A DNA stretch of 64,000 nt from Niebla homalea (taxonomy: Eukaryota > Ascomycota > Lecanoromycetes > Lecanorales > Ramalinaceae), in NCBI GenBank assembly GCA_019925105.1, contig JAHGAU010000036.1:186001-250000 (forward strand), given 5' to 3'. The position numbers and the translations under genes are program-made. Positions 11,025 to 21,475 of the stretch are shown here, one piece after another. The notes under the pieces were generated by a model, which was not told where the DNA came from, made no database searches, and was given only the letters and a program-made list of their open reading frames with translations. Positions within the stretch are counted from its first letter, which is position 1, and each line of letters starts with the position of its first letter.

Positions 11025-11738
11025 GATGGTGGTATACAAGTGGATAGTTACAATGACTGGTCAAACGTTTACAATCTGACGAGCTGATCAAGAAAGATGT
11101 ATGGGATGTGAGATGTACAGATGGAAGTGCAATGGATGGAGAGTAAGAGATGAGAAGAGAAGACAAGAGATGAGATGAGGGTCCATGGGTTTTCCCTTGC
11201 CGTTATTACCGACCCACCATGTTTCTGTCACCATCACCACGCGATGATGGTGACCATAGCGGAAACTTTTGATGGGCTAGGACTAATTGAGTGACTGCAG
11301 GCACAGATTATTCATTCACTTCTTCGACCGTGGGTCCATCTTCCCAGTCTGTTCCCCGTCAAAATGGAGGGCTTCCACCGTCAACACTTACCGAGACGGA
11401 TCAATATACCTTTTCTAGAAGTGTCACTGGAGCCCACAGCTCGCAGCTCACGTTTAGATCCTTCGAGCATTAAACAGAGAGGCCCTCAATGCTTCACCAC
11501 AGAAGCACTCGCCTGTAGGGTGTTAGATCAATGATATCTGGTACAAATCATCCGTGGTAGCACCGACATCCTTGGGGGACAATGCATTGGACTCTCCATT
11601 GGAAATATTTTGAATGCAAAATATATGCTTCAAACAAAAGTCTCGAGCTAAAAGACCTCTCAACGCATGGCTTGAGCATGGAAATGTATGAAACACTTAC
11701 AGCACCGCATACCTCTTTGAGATCATTTTTCGCCATGA
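11025..11738. other. Intergenic between rhodopsin-like gene and RRP5
   Basis: Both neighbours are on the minus strand, so this holds the rhodopsin-like promoter and the RRP5 3' UTR. Short open frames here have no family resemblance. Confidence 0.5.
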
Positions 11739-14700
11739 CTAAGACTGCTGCGCCTGCTGCGCCTGCTGCTCCTGCCTCCTCTGCACATCCTTCTCCGCCA
11801 ACGCCTTCACCCTCTCAACCCCCTTCTTGTCACCTTCCTTCTCCTCAAATTCATACCACTGCTTGAAGTAGAAGTTTGCCTGCTTCTTCTTCAGCTTCAT
11901 CTTCGCATCCGTCACCCGTTCAAACACCTTCCTCACCACCGCCTTATCCCCTTCTTTCTTCTCCAGGTCAATCAGCACATTCCACAGATCTAGCCGCTTC
12001 GGCCATTGCGAGAGGATGGTCTCGAAGATGGTACGGCCGCGCTCAGCTTCTCCATTAGGAGAGTGGAATTCCAGCAAGGCGAATCGCTTAGTGAGGTCCA
12101 GATGTGTGCTGGGTGGAAGAGCTTGCATCGCTCGTGGGAGCACATCTCTCGCTCGGTCTGACTCGTTGAGCCTGCTCATTAGGAAATGCGCGTAGTTGTA
12201 GTAGAGCTCCGGGTCCTGCTTGTGCTTCTTCAGCGCTGCTTGATATAGGTCGTCCGCTTTGCGGTCTTGGCCTGATTGGATGTAGATGCTGATGAGCCGC
12301 TCATGCATCGTTTGACTGTCGTTGTATTGGCAAGCTCGCTTGAAGACTTCGTCCAGAGTTTCCTCGTTGCCGTAGCTGTTTTCCAGATTCAGCATCCCTA
12401 CCCATATATTGAATTTCTCCTCTTGTTCACTGATCGGAATGGTTTTGAGAGCACGTTCGGCGATTTCGCGTGCCTGGTCGTTCTCGCCAAGTTGGACTTG
12501 GAAGGCCATATAGCTGAGCCAGAGAACCGAGTCGTGCGGGCGACCGAGAAGAAGACGCTCAAAGTCTGCGAGCGATTGAGGACCATTGGCGTCGAGATCG
12601 CCCGTCCTGTCGATCTTTATATCCGCTTTCCTCCGCTTCTTCTTTTTCGGGGTTACAGAATCGGCTTCACTCTCTGACCCATTCGCTGCATCATCGAAGC
12701 CAGGTATGCCACCTGTGAAATCAAAGCCACCCGCACTGAGACCAACTCCGCCTGTTGAAAGAGACACATCCGCACGACCTGTGTGAGAAAACGTATGGGC
12801 CTCCTTGATATCCTGCTGAACGTTTCGATCTTCCTTGATGCTTTGGAAATTTTCCGTTTCAAGATCCTTCATATCCTCGTCTGAGTCATCACCTAGCATT
12901 ACACCGTCATCTGAATCATCGCTTTCACTCTCATCGCTTTCGTCAGAGCCAACCACGACACCTTCGGCTGTGGCTTCCCTGTTTGACTCAAAGTAAGATG
13001 CCTTGAGACCGAATGAGATCTGCCGCTTGTCCTCCTTGATACTGAGGACTTTTGCTTTTACCACATCACCGTCTTCATACAACTTTGTCGGATCCACAGC
13101 TGCCCTGTCTGCCATGTTACTCTTATGACATAGACCGCTGACATTCGCAGAATTGTCAATCACAATGAAGACACCAAAGGCTTCAACCTTACGCACTTTG
13201 CCTGTAATGATTTGACCGACCTGTACACTGTTGAAGGTGATTGGAGGTTTATAGTCCTTGTCAAGATGCGATTGCTTGAGACTCAACTGAACCTGACCCG
13301 AAGCTTGGTCGACGGCAACAACTTTTCCTTTCACAAGTTGATCAACTTCAAAGCTAGACTTCCACTCTTTCAGATATAGGTCGGAAAGATTAGCGACGCG
13401 AATGAAAGCTGTGACACTACTCGATAATGCAACAAAGATGCCGTTGTCTGCAACGTTCTTGATGAAGCCTCGTCGGATATCATTGACCTTGATTTGTGAC
13501 AATGACTCGATGTCTGGATCCTCGACTGGTAAGGATGAGCTCAAGACCTTGGATGGTCGGGTAGATAGCACGATTCTCTTGTTTGGTGTGTCAATGTCTT
13601 TAATGCAGATCCTGACCATTTGATTCTTTCGATAATTCCATGGGTTGGCTTTCTCATAATCATCGGCCATGTCAACGAAGTGGACCGGTCCAGACACTTG
13701 CTCACTGATTTGGACCAGCAATTGACGATCAGTGACCTTGGTGACCCGACCTGGCAGAACTTGGCCTATCGACAAGTCTTGGAGCGTGAGCGGAGGACCT
13801 ACAGAACCCTCTTTGGCTGTCAGATCCAAACGGCCCTTGTCAAGATCGACCCCTGACACCGTGGCCTTCAGAGCCGAGCCAGGAGGATAATGCTTGGCAA
13901 GATCAGTCACCACGGCTAATTCATTTGATATGTCCATTGCGCGAATGCGACCTCGCACGTTAGGGGACAGATTAACCCAAAGGCAATCTTCCGTTGCATT
14001 GTTGACGAAGACCGTCCACAAGGCGCCAATTGCTACCCTATCAAGGGTGAGAATGTCCAGCTCCTCAGCATCCAAGTCGCTCTGTTTGGCAGTGAGCTCG
14101 AACACGGGTGCTTTGCCACGATTGGTGATGGGTAGAAAGCGATGATTCCGAGAATCGTGCATCCCGAGAATGCGGACAGCTATCTCTTCCTTGGGGTGGA
14201 ACTTCTTCAGTGGATGCTTTTTGTCCTTGATCTCTTCCCATTCATCGTAGACTGACGAGGCGTCTATACGCCCTTGAACACCATCAGCAAGCTGTACGTT
14301 TACTTGTGTGTCTTTCACAGAGTTGATTCTAGCATGTGTGATCTTGCCTAGAATGAAATCTCCCCGGCTGGTCAAGGATTTATCCACAGGACCTGAGAGC
14401 ATGGGCTTAGAGGAAGTATCCTCCGCATTCTCACCGCCATTTGCAAGCTGGTCAATGGGTCTAGTTGTCAGTAAGAATCTGCGTTGGATGAAGTCGATCG
14501 ACAGAATTCGGGCCGCAAGTGTCTGATCTCGTCTGAGTCCAAAGTCTGGGAGGAGTTGAGCGTCGTCGGTCAGATGCTGTTTGAGAACAAGAGCGGAGAG
14601 ATCACCAGCAAATTGGACGAAAACGCCTGTTGAAGTGATGTTGTTCACATAGCCTATGACTTCGATACCCTCTTTAGCGTCTTCGAACGCCCTCAAAAAG

Positions 14701-17102
14701 GCCCCAGTCCGAGTAGCTTTGACCAGATTGGGCTTGCTACTGAGTCGGATTTGTCGCTTGATCTCATCTTTGCGCAAAACAAGTAAGTCGTTCAATGTTT
14801 GACCGACCCGAAGTTTCTTGGAGGCATTTTCTGATTTTGCTGGGGATCCGTCGGTGAGATGATTGACAGAAATGGTGGCTTTCAGGTTTGATGGCTGCAG
14901 CTCGACAACGAGACCTGTCGTAGTCTTCTCGCTAATAGTGCCAATAACGAGAGCTCCAGATCTTAGGTTGGCTAGTGCCTCCTGCTTATCGTCTCCAAAC
15001 GAGGCGGCATCTTTACACGAGACAGTCATACGTTGAGCTTGTGCATCGACGGATAAGATCCTGACATTGACTACTTGTCCCGGCCGGAAATGCTCGGCAG
15101 GGTCTTGGATAAAGGACTCACTCATCTCAGACACCGGAAGGAAAGCTCCAACGCCCCCAAAAAATGACACGACTGCGCCGTTGGCTAGGATTTTGACGAG
15201 GGTTCCAAAGGACTCCATGCCAGGATGCAGAGTTTTGTAATCGGTCCAGGGCTCAGTATCGTTATTGACCAAGGTCTTTTTGAGCGTGAGCCGAATTTGG
15301 CGTTTGTTGAGATTTGTGGAAAGGACTCGACCTGTCACAGACATCCCTTCTTTGAACTTGCGCTCTGGATGCTGAAGCTTGATGTCTGCGAAGTGCATCT
15401 CGTTGACGAGGCCGGAGACACCGTCGGCTAGTGTGATGACTAGACCACTCACACCTTCGCCGCTGACGATCATCTTTTCGACCGTACCTTTGACGACTTG
15501 GCCCACCTTCACATCCTCGATCCTGAGGAATGGTTGCTCGATGACGGTGGGATTCAAGGAGACAATGAATAAGCCATCCATTGCATTATAGCCGATCACA
15601 CGAGCTTTATGGCTCGAGCCGAGTTTGTAGGGACCCTCGTTCTCGAATAAGGTCTCAATCTTGCTGTCCGATATCTTGGAAATGTGGGCAAAGCCTCGCA
15701 CACCTTTGATGCCAAGATCCAGGAAGACACCACCATTAGCATCTACCTTGACTACTGTTGCACTGCCAACTATGGTAGACAGTGGCAACATCTCCGTAGG
15801 TTCAGTTGTGTGCGCACGATCAGCACCACTGCCACTTCTCTTCGTTCTCCAGTACAAGATGTGGTCCTGTAGTGAAATGCCTAGCTTCCTCTCTTCATTC
15901 ATTGCGAAGTCACAGATGATGCGCGCTTTGACCTTGCTCCCAACTGTATACTTCTTCCCCAAGTCTTTACCACTAGATGCTGCTCCTGAATGCACCAGAT
16001 CGGCAGTAACATCCAGCAAGCCCATCACTTTACCCACAATTCCGGCGGACGTCACATCTGAGACCAAGCATTCCACTGTGCTACCTGGGAGATAAGCGTT
16101 GATGGAGGGTGCGTCCGCCAGGTAGGCTCCTTTCTTGATACTACTAATCTTCCCCTCGTCTAGAGATAGCTTCAAGATGCTATTATTGGCATTTGACCCG
16201 GTTACCATGGCAAGGACTACAGCTCCCTCGTCGACCTCATTCCTCGATTCAATGGATCCCAGCTCTTTGCTTGATATGAAGCCTTTTACACCTGCCTCTT
16301 CCAGGCCAAGGTCCATGACCCAACCGTGATCTTCGACACTAGCAATCGCAGCCTGAATCATTGAGTTGACTACCAGATCAGACTTAGCAAGTCCAGTATT
16401 GGCCCTCCGAGGATTGATGGTGAGTGCTATGTGCCTCTTCCCCTTGGCCCCTCCAATGCCATCTGTCTCCGTTGAAAGCACGCTCGCGCGTAGGTACTGA
16501 CCTACATGAAACATGGCCTTGAGGTCCACAAATGTTCCACTTCCTTCGGCCTCTTCTTCCTCTTCATCATCATCTGCTAGAGCTTCCACCTTGCTCGTCA
16601 CGATGTCCGATATCTCCGTGATGGGCACAAATCCGGTCAGGTTGTTTGGCAGACTGAGAGCAATATCATATCGATTGATCTGGGCTATCTGACCTAAGAC
16701 CAGTGATCCAGGAGCCAGGCGTTTATAGCTCAGGCTATCTATGCGAACAGTCTTCTCTTGAGGCAGACCACTGATCTTTGCCTTTTTCTTCCCTGGTTTT
16801 GACTGCCTCTTCGATCTTGCATTGCCATTGACTTCCTTTGGAGCGATATCTTCTTCGTCTTCCTCGTCATCCTCAAAGTCCTTTTTGGGGGCTTTTTGCC
16901 CTGTAGTCTGCTCGAATAAAACATCCTGCTTCGCCTGTATCTGGATCTGTTTATGTTCGAGAGGCGTCAGGACGCTGGCTCCACCTCGAGGAAATGCGGG
17001 CTCCTCGTTCGGTATTGATGGCGTAGGAGCAGAAGGGCGGGATTTCTTCGATGGGCGCGCATTTTCAGCCACTCCACCAATCTTACGCTTGAGTGGCGCC
17101 AT
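11739..17102 (-). CDS. RRP5: rRNA biogenesis protein RRP5
   Basis: Nucleolar factor that binds pre-rRNA and is needed for both 18S and 5.8S/25S processing. Single exon of 1787 aa, close to the yeast length of about 1730. A basic/acidic N-terminus (LKRKIGGVAENARPSKKSR, then EDDEEDEEDIAPKE) leads into roughly a dozen S1 RNA-binding repeats, visible as recurrent G-x-V/I-x-x-G-hydrophobic-V strands such as VGQIITGKVRKVEAFGVFIV near residue 1310. An acidic spacer (SDESDESESDDSDDG) follows. The C-terminal 300 residues are HAT/TPR-like helices (FERLLLGRPHDSVLWLSYMA, ARDVLPRAMQALPPSTHLDL). The tail is Gln-Ala rich. The start is the ATG at 17102, and no intron is needed. Confidence 0.97.
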   Translation of the reverse strand: MAPLKRKIGGVAENARPSKKSRPSAPTPSIPNEEPAFPRGGASVLTPLEHKQIQIQAKQDVLFEQTTGQKAPKKDFEDDEEDEEDIAPKEVNGNARSKRQSKPGKKKAKISGLPQEKTVRIDSLSYKRLAPGSLVLGQIAQINRYDIALSLPNNLTGFVPITEISDIVTSKVEALADDDEEEEEAEGSGTFVDLKAMFHVGQYLRASVLSTETDGIGGAKGKRHIALTINPRRANTGLAKSDLVVNSMIQAAIASVEDHGWVMDLGLEEAGVKGFISSKELGSIESRNEVDEGAVVLAMVTGSNANNSILKLSLDEGKISSIKKGAYLADAPSINAYLPGSTVECLVSDVTSAGIVGKVMGLLDVTADLVHSGAASSGKDLGKKYTVGSKVKARIICDFAMNEERKLGISLQDHILYWRTKRSGSGADRAHTTEPTEMLPLSTIVGSATVVKVDANGGVFLDLGIKGVRGFAHISKISDSKIETLFENEGPYKLGSSHKARVIGYNAMDGLFIVSLNPTVIEQPFLRIEDVKVGQVVKGTVEKMIVSGEGVSGLVITLADGVSGLVNEMHFADIKLQHPERKFKEGMSVTGRVLSTNLNKRQIRLTLKKTLVNNDTEPWTDYKTLHPGMESFGTLVKILANGAVVSFFGGVGAFLPVSEMSESFIQDPAEHFRPGQVVNVRILSVDAQAQRMTVSCKDAASFGDDKQEALANLRSGALVIGTISEKTTTGLVVELQPSNLKATISVNHLTDGSPAKSENASKKLRVGQTLNDLLVLRKDEIKRQIRLSSKPNLVKATRTGAFLRAFEDAKEGIEVIGYVNNITSTGVFVQFAGDLSALVLKQHLTDDAQLLPDFGLRRDQTLAARILSIDFIQRRFLLTTRPIDQLANGGENAEDTSSKPMLSGPVDKSLTSRGDFILGKITHARINSVKDTQVNVQLADGVQGRIDASSVYDEWEEIKDKKHPLKKFHPKEEIAVRILGMHDSRNHRFLPITNRGKAPVFELTAKQSDLDAEELDILTLDRVAIGALWTVFVNNATEDCLWVNLSPNVRGRIRAMDISNELAVVTDLAKHYPPGSALKATVSGVDLDKGRLDLTAKEGSVGPPLTLQDLSIGQVLPGRVTKVTDRQLLVQISEQVSGPVHFVDMADDYEKANPWNYRKNQMVRICIKDIDTPNKRIVLSTRPSKVLSSSLPVEDPDIESLSQIKVNDIRRGFIKNVADNGIFVALSSSVTAFIRVANLSDLYLKEWKSSFEVDQLVKGKVVAVDQASGQVQLSLKQSHLDKDYKPPITFNSVQVGQIITGKVRKVEAFGVFIVIDNSANVSGLCHKSNMADRAAVDPTKLYEDGDVVKAKVLSIKEDKRQISFGLKASYFESNREATAEGVVVGSDESDESESDDSDDGVMLGDDSDEDMKDLETENFQSIKEDRNVQQDIKEAHTFSHTGRADVSLSTGGVGLSAGGFDFTGGIPGFDDAANGSESEADSVTPKKKKRRKADIKIDRTGDLDANGPQSLADFERLLLGRPHDSVLWLSYMAFQVQLGENDQAREIAERALKTIPISEQEEKFNIWVGMLNLENSYGNEETLDEVFKRACQYNDSQTMHERLISIYIQSGQDRKADDLYQAALKKHKQDPELYYNYAHFLMSRLNESDRARDVLPRAMQALPPSTHLDLTKRFALLEFHSPNGEAERGRTIFETILSQWPKRLDLWNVLIDLEKKEGDKAVVRKVFERVTDAKMKLKKKQANFYFKQWYEFEEKEGDKKGVERVKALAEKDVQRRQEQQAQQAQQS

Positions 17103-17412
17103 GACAGTTCAGAGTAGCATTCTCCAATGCGATGGACTCGTGCGAGAAGGTCCCTCGGTCCACAATTTTTTGCTCAAGTGCCTCGGATGATCTGCATGCA
17201 CGTAAAACCCTAATCTTATCTTTTCATTCTACATTTACGGGGATAAGCGACGTGTTTCCGACGCGTCTTTCAAAGCGTGATTTCAAGATATTCATGGAGA
17301 GAATATCGTAGACTTTGTGGCATTTTCAGTTAGGTCCCCAATGAGCGTACTCATATATTATATTGGTGCATGAATAACACGCCAATGGTATTCCTGAGAA
17401 CTTAGTTATCCA
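17103..17412. promoter_or_regulatory. Bidirectional promoter between RRP5 and CDT2-like gene
   Basis: A 310-nt head-to-head intergenic space that must hold both promoters. It contains one perfect MluI cell-cycle box (separate entry). Confidence 0.6.
17261..17266. promoter_or_regulatory. MluI cell-cycle box (ACGCGT)
   Basis: Perfect palindromic ACGCGT within GACGCGTC, the core bound by MBF-type G1/S regulators in fungi. It lies about 150 nt upstream of the Cdt2-like start, where S-phase-specific control would make sense. Binding is inferred. Confidence 0.5.
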
Positions 17413-19628
17413 ATGCCTGATGAAAGTCCCAATTCCTCTCAAGAAAATGAAGTCGCGGTAGCGACTTCAGAGAATCTGGACTCCTCGCCTGCTCTCCCTT
17501 CCTTCAGGTCTTCCGACAATGCAAAGCCTCGCAAGCCCCCCACCATCACGCCCAGGTCCTTCACCCGCTTCTTCACCCCCAAATCCTCGATGCAAAAGAG
17601 GCCCCGTATGGGTTCCTCCAGGCGCGTCTTGAAAGATATCACTGCCTCAGGTAAAAATGCAAGAGGACGGCTCAGACTTCAGGCGGATGCTGTAGACCTA
17701 GACGGAGGAGTTACGGATCGTGCGAGTAAGAGGAGGCGGCTCTCGAGCTCACCGTATAGTGGGCCCGATCTCTCCTCGCCTTTGGGAAGGATCCAGAACC
17801 GGTCGCCCCAAATTCTCAGTGATGCCGAGAGCATTGCTGCGTCATCTGGATGCGACACTGATGATGACCGGCCGCGAGACAAGAGTCCCACGCATAAGAA
17901 GCGGAATGTCCGGCCACTCATGCCAATCACTCGATCCAGCTGCCTCCGCACCCTCGGACGAGATCTGCAGCGAGAACTGTATGGCCAGATCAGGAAACCA
18001 TCAAGGGGCTGTCAAACTTCGCTTGCTAATGACTGGCAATTTGAGACCGCTGAATACCATTCTCGACCCGAAGACAGATACTCGTGCAAGAACGTGACCT
18101 CAAGCTCTGCGTTCACTCTTCCCTTCTGCACGGTCGCTTGTAACAGTAGGTCCATTTAGCCAGTCATGACGTAGCTCTCAGTTGACCTTGAAATGTAGCG
18201 AACTCGCTTGTAGCCGTTGGTGACGAAGACGGCGGCGTTCGACTGCTTGAGACGAAGATCGACGAGCAACCTGGATTCAATATACCGTACTTGGGATTTC
18301 GCCCACACACCAACGCCATTCTTGACTTATCATTTTCGCCCGATGACATGCTACTTGCCACAGCTTCGGGAGATCAAACTGCCCAAATCATCGACATGCC
18401 AACCCAAAAGCCCATCTGTACAATGGCCGGCCACGTATCCTCGATCAAAGCTGTTTCATTCCAGCCAGGGGGGTCCAACGTACTGGCAACCTCAAGTCGC
18501 GATGGCAGTGTCCAGATTTGGGATCTTAGGTGCGGTGGTATCAATCCACCAGTGCGCGAAGTTAAGGTGCCTCTGGAGCCTGTAGAAGCACCACCTTCTT
18601 CTGTTCAGAAGATGACTTGGGCGCGACCGGTCAACATGATTCTGGAGGCTCACTCCCTTCGACAGAATAACCCTACCAAGACCGCGGCGAGTTGGGACGT
18701 CCCCCTCAAGCGTGAAACACCAGCCAGAAATGCAGACGTTTCTGTAACGGCATTGTCATTCCTGAATCCCGGTCGCGAGCATCTACTCCTCACAGCTTCA
18801 GAAGCCAATGCTAGTGTCAAGCTCTGGGATCTTCGTACCAATTATACCTCACGACGGAGCCGTCCGACGCCACTTTCAAGTACTCGACCGCCAGACAGCC
18901 ACAGCAGGTACCGGCAATTTGGACTCAATTCCATTTGCCTCAGTGGAGACGCTGCCAGGCTGTACACCCTGTGCCGCGACAACACGGTGTACGCGTACTC
19001 TACATCCCATCTTATCCTTGGACACGCACCAGAATTGCTGTCAGCGACCAACCCGATGAAGCCAAGACGGTATACCCCAGGCGCTGAAAAGCAAGGCTTG
19101 GGGCCGCTGTACGGTTTCCGCCATCCTTCCTTTCATGCGACAACATTCTATGTCAAATGTGCCATTCGCCCGGCCACGGAAACTCGCAGTGAGCTCCTCG
19201 CCGTTGGTAGTAGCGATGGCATGCCAATACTCTTTTCCACCGATGAGAGCTACATGCCACCCTCGCCGGTAAAGCACAATCGTCGAGGTGCTGCTCGACG
19301 ATCCACTTCAAGCAAAGTAAACCCACAACTCAATGCTGCACACCAAACCACCAGCAGAGCTTCGGGTGGGAAGCTTAAAGATACCGTCCCAATTTACGAG
19401 CATGGGACAGCTCTGGTCCAAGGCCATCGAAAAGAGGTCACCAGCTTGAGCTTTGCCAAAGGTGGCGAGCTGATCAGCGTAGGTGACGATTTTGACGTCC
19501 GGTGCTGGCGTGAAGGAGATCGGGCGAGAGAGCTGAGGATGTGTGGGGAGACTGGAGGGAAGAGATGGGGCTGCGGGTGGGCAGAAGCGACGGCTAGATG
19601 GGATGATGATGATACAGAGGAGTTGTAG
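17413..19628 (+). CDS. CDT2: Cdt2/DTL-like WD40 protein, CRL4 substrate receptor
   Basis: Predicted substrate-recognition subunit of the Cul4-Ddb1 ubiquitin ligase, which destroys Cdt1 and other replication regulators in S phase. There are two exons, 17413-18145 and 18199-19628, with a 53-nt intron; the join gives ACNTNSLVAVGDEDGGVRLL, the first WD40 strand set; 720 aa. WD40 repeats include FRPHTNAILDLSFSPDDMLLATASGD, cut here to its core HTNAILDLSFSPDD, then SRDGSVQIWDLR and EANASVKLWDLR, with a last blade near GHRKEVTSLSF. The N-terminal 240 residues are disordered and basic, with a possible degenerate PCNA-binding motif (residues 47-54). Other WD40 families are possible, but the layout and linker fit Cdt2 best. 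Confidence 0.8.
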
Positions 19629-19786
19629 AAGTGCGAGACTATTGCTCGCGCTCGGATTCGGACCTTTGGTTGCTGAATAGATCTAGCCGGATCCGTGTGA
19701 TTGACTCGGCTGGCAAAGAAAATTCTGGGAACTGGGAGAAGCAGAGTAGAGGGCTATCCAGGATGATTAGATCAGCATCTTGAACA

Positions 19787-20496
19787 TCACCTCCTCCCCA
19801 CACCCGGCCAACTGCCTTGCTCCTGCGCCTTCTGCTCTTCCGCTCTTCCTGCTGGCCCCTTCTTCCCCGTCCCTTCGTCTTCGGCTGCCTCCGTCCTCAA
19901 CCGCTCAATCGCGTCCTCCACAACCGCCACCTCCGCCTCGAGCTTGACGACCTTCTCCTCCAAAATATCGGCGTACTCCCCTTCGCTCATCTGATGCAGA
20001 CCCGTCCACCGCAGACTCATAAATTTTTCCATGAATGTCTCCTTAGGTTCATCCAGCCTTTCTTCTCCTGCCTCCCCTGCCTTGTCTTCCTCTATCTCAC
20101 CACCCACGCCGCCATCCGAGGAGTCAGAGGAAGACATCCGCGAAGCAAGCCTCGCCCGTCTCCTCTCCGACTGCCGCGCATCCGCCCACTCGTACGCTCT
20201 TTGCCCCGCATACCCAATCACTGCATACTGCACCGCGGCGACGGGCACATGTCTCGCGCCATTAAACAAGGAGGACCAGAACGCTGCGGAGATGCTCGCG
20301 CTCGCTGCTGACGCGGCATTGGTTCTTCGACTCTGGGCTTCGTTGGCGAGCCACCCACCATCAAGGAATGAGGAGCGGAGGCCCCAGAAGGTGGAGCCGA
20401 TGAGGAAGAAGCGGAGGCAGGAGGTGTAGGCGTAGAGGCGGGGGATGCGGGAGTAGAAGAGGCCGTAGAGGGAGCCGAAGAGGAGACCGTATGTAC
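19787..20496 (-). CDS. Tim17-like membrane protein with coiled-coil tail (5' end unresolved)
   Basis: Function unknown. The visible exon starts after a splice acceptor (branch-like GCTAACC, then CACAG at 20497) and encodes about 236 residues. A glycine-rich membrane segment comes first (GTYGLLFGSLYGLFYSR, then FFLIGSTFWGLRSSF), followed by a Ser/Ala segment (ASISAAFWSSLFNG) and a helix resembling Tim17/22/23 glycine motifs (YAVIGYAGQRAYEWAD). An acidic linker and a C-terminal coiled coil (EEKVVKLEAEVAVVEDAIER) follow. The same frame stays open upstream to 20722 but has no ATG. An ATG at 20711 is in another frame, separated by a nine-G run. A mitochondrial role is only a guess from the Tim17-like pattern. 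Confidence 0.6.
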
Positions 20497-21475
20497 CTGT
20501 GATGGGGGGAGGGAGGTGTGAGGTTAGCGAGGAGCTGACTGGGCGGTTGAGAAAGGAGGGGGTGGGGAGAGAAGGTAAAAAGCTGGTGTCAGGAAGGAGA
20601 CGAGCTTGTTGGAGATCTTGATATTGATGGCCGGGGGGGGGCGCGAATGACTGAGACTCGGACAGTCGTCCAACGCCAGATGAGATGACTTTTTCTTTTA
20701 TGAAATCCCATGAGAGGTTCAAAGGTCTTGCGTGATGACTGTCTCACAGATGTCCTGCCGGTGTGGAGTCGCGCATCAATTTGGACACATTTGTATCCAT
20801 CCACCCCATAGAACATAGGAGAGAGGCTGAGCTGCGAACGACGGTTTCATCATATCCGAGAGGATAATCTCTGAAAGTATTGTAAAGGTTCACCGAATTT
20901 TTAAGTAGGAAAGTGCTTCAAGATGAATGGCTATATGGTACTACGAAATACGAGAGAAGAGTTGCTTTTGTCTTACCAGTGACCAAGCCGACCTTGAAAG
21001 AGGGCCCAAATCGCTCCCCAAGATGAAATTCTTTCACTCTACGGTACAGAGGGCTATCATATACAGGATGCGGCATTGGCGACTGTTACCAATTGACGTC
21101 GAAGTTGCTCGATTTCTATACGAGATGCGTTCCACGTGATATCATACATTGGCCCACAGGAGAGCATTGGATTCCAGCCAAATATCACTCGCATCGGCTC
21201 TTGATGGGGCTGCGCGCGGGAGGCGCTTCTCTAGCCCGGCTGACCGGGACTAGCTTATTTTCTTTTTCGCCAAGAAGTCCGCTCTAAGTTAATGAGGGCG
21301 AAAAAGATTTCGCAATCGACATCATACGGCAGCAACAGTCAACCGCACACCAACAACTATCTGAAGTCATTCGCGTCGAGAAAGACGCCATCATACACGT
21401 GAAGAGCTCTCTTCTGAACGCCAGAAGAAGAGCAGGACGCTTCTGACAGGGGCGTCGTAAGAAAGAGCCGCAATC
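20497..21475. other. Divergent 5' region of Tim17-like gene and TIF3
   Basis: It should contain the unassigned first exon and promoter of the minus-strand gene and the promoter and 5' UTR of TIF3. A homopolymer of nine G lies at 20633-20641. I could not place a convincing initiator exon. Confidence 0.4.

Noticed and set aside
11548..11736. 62-codon minus-strand frame just after RRP5
   Set aside because: Random-looking, lies in the RRP5 3' UTR.
18000..18110. Possible extra intron in the first CDT2-like exon
   Set aside because: An alternative frame reads QERDLKL near 18090, but the main frame is open throughout and joins correctly to the WD40 part without it.
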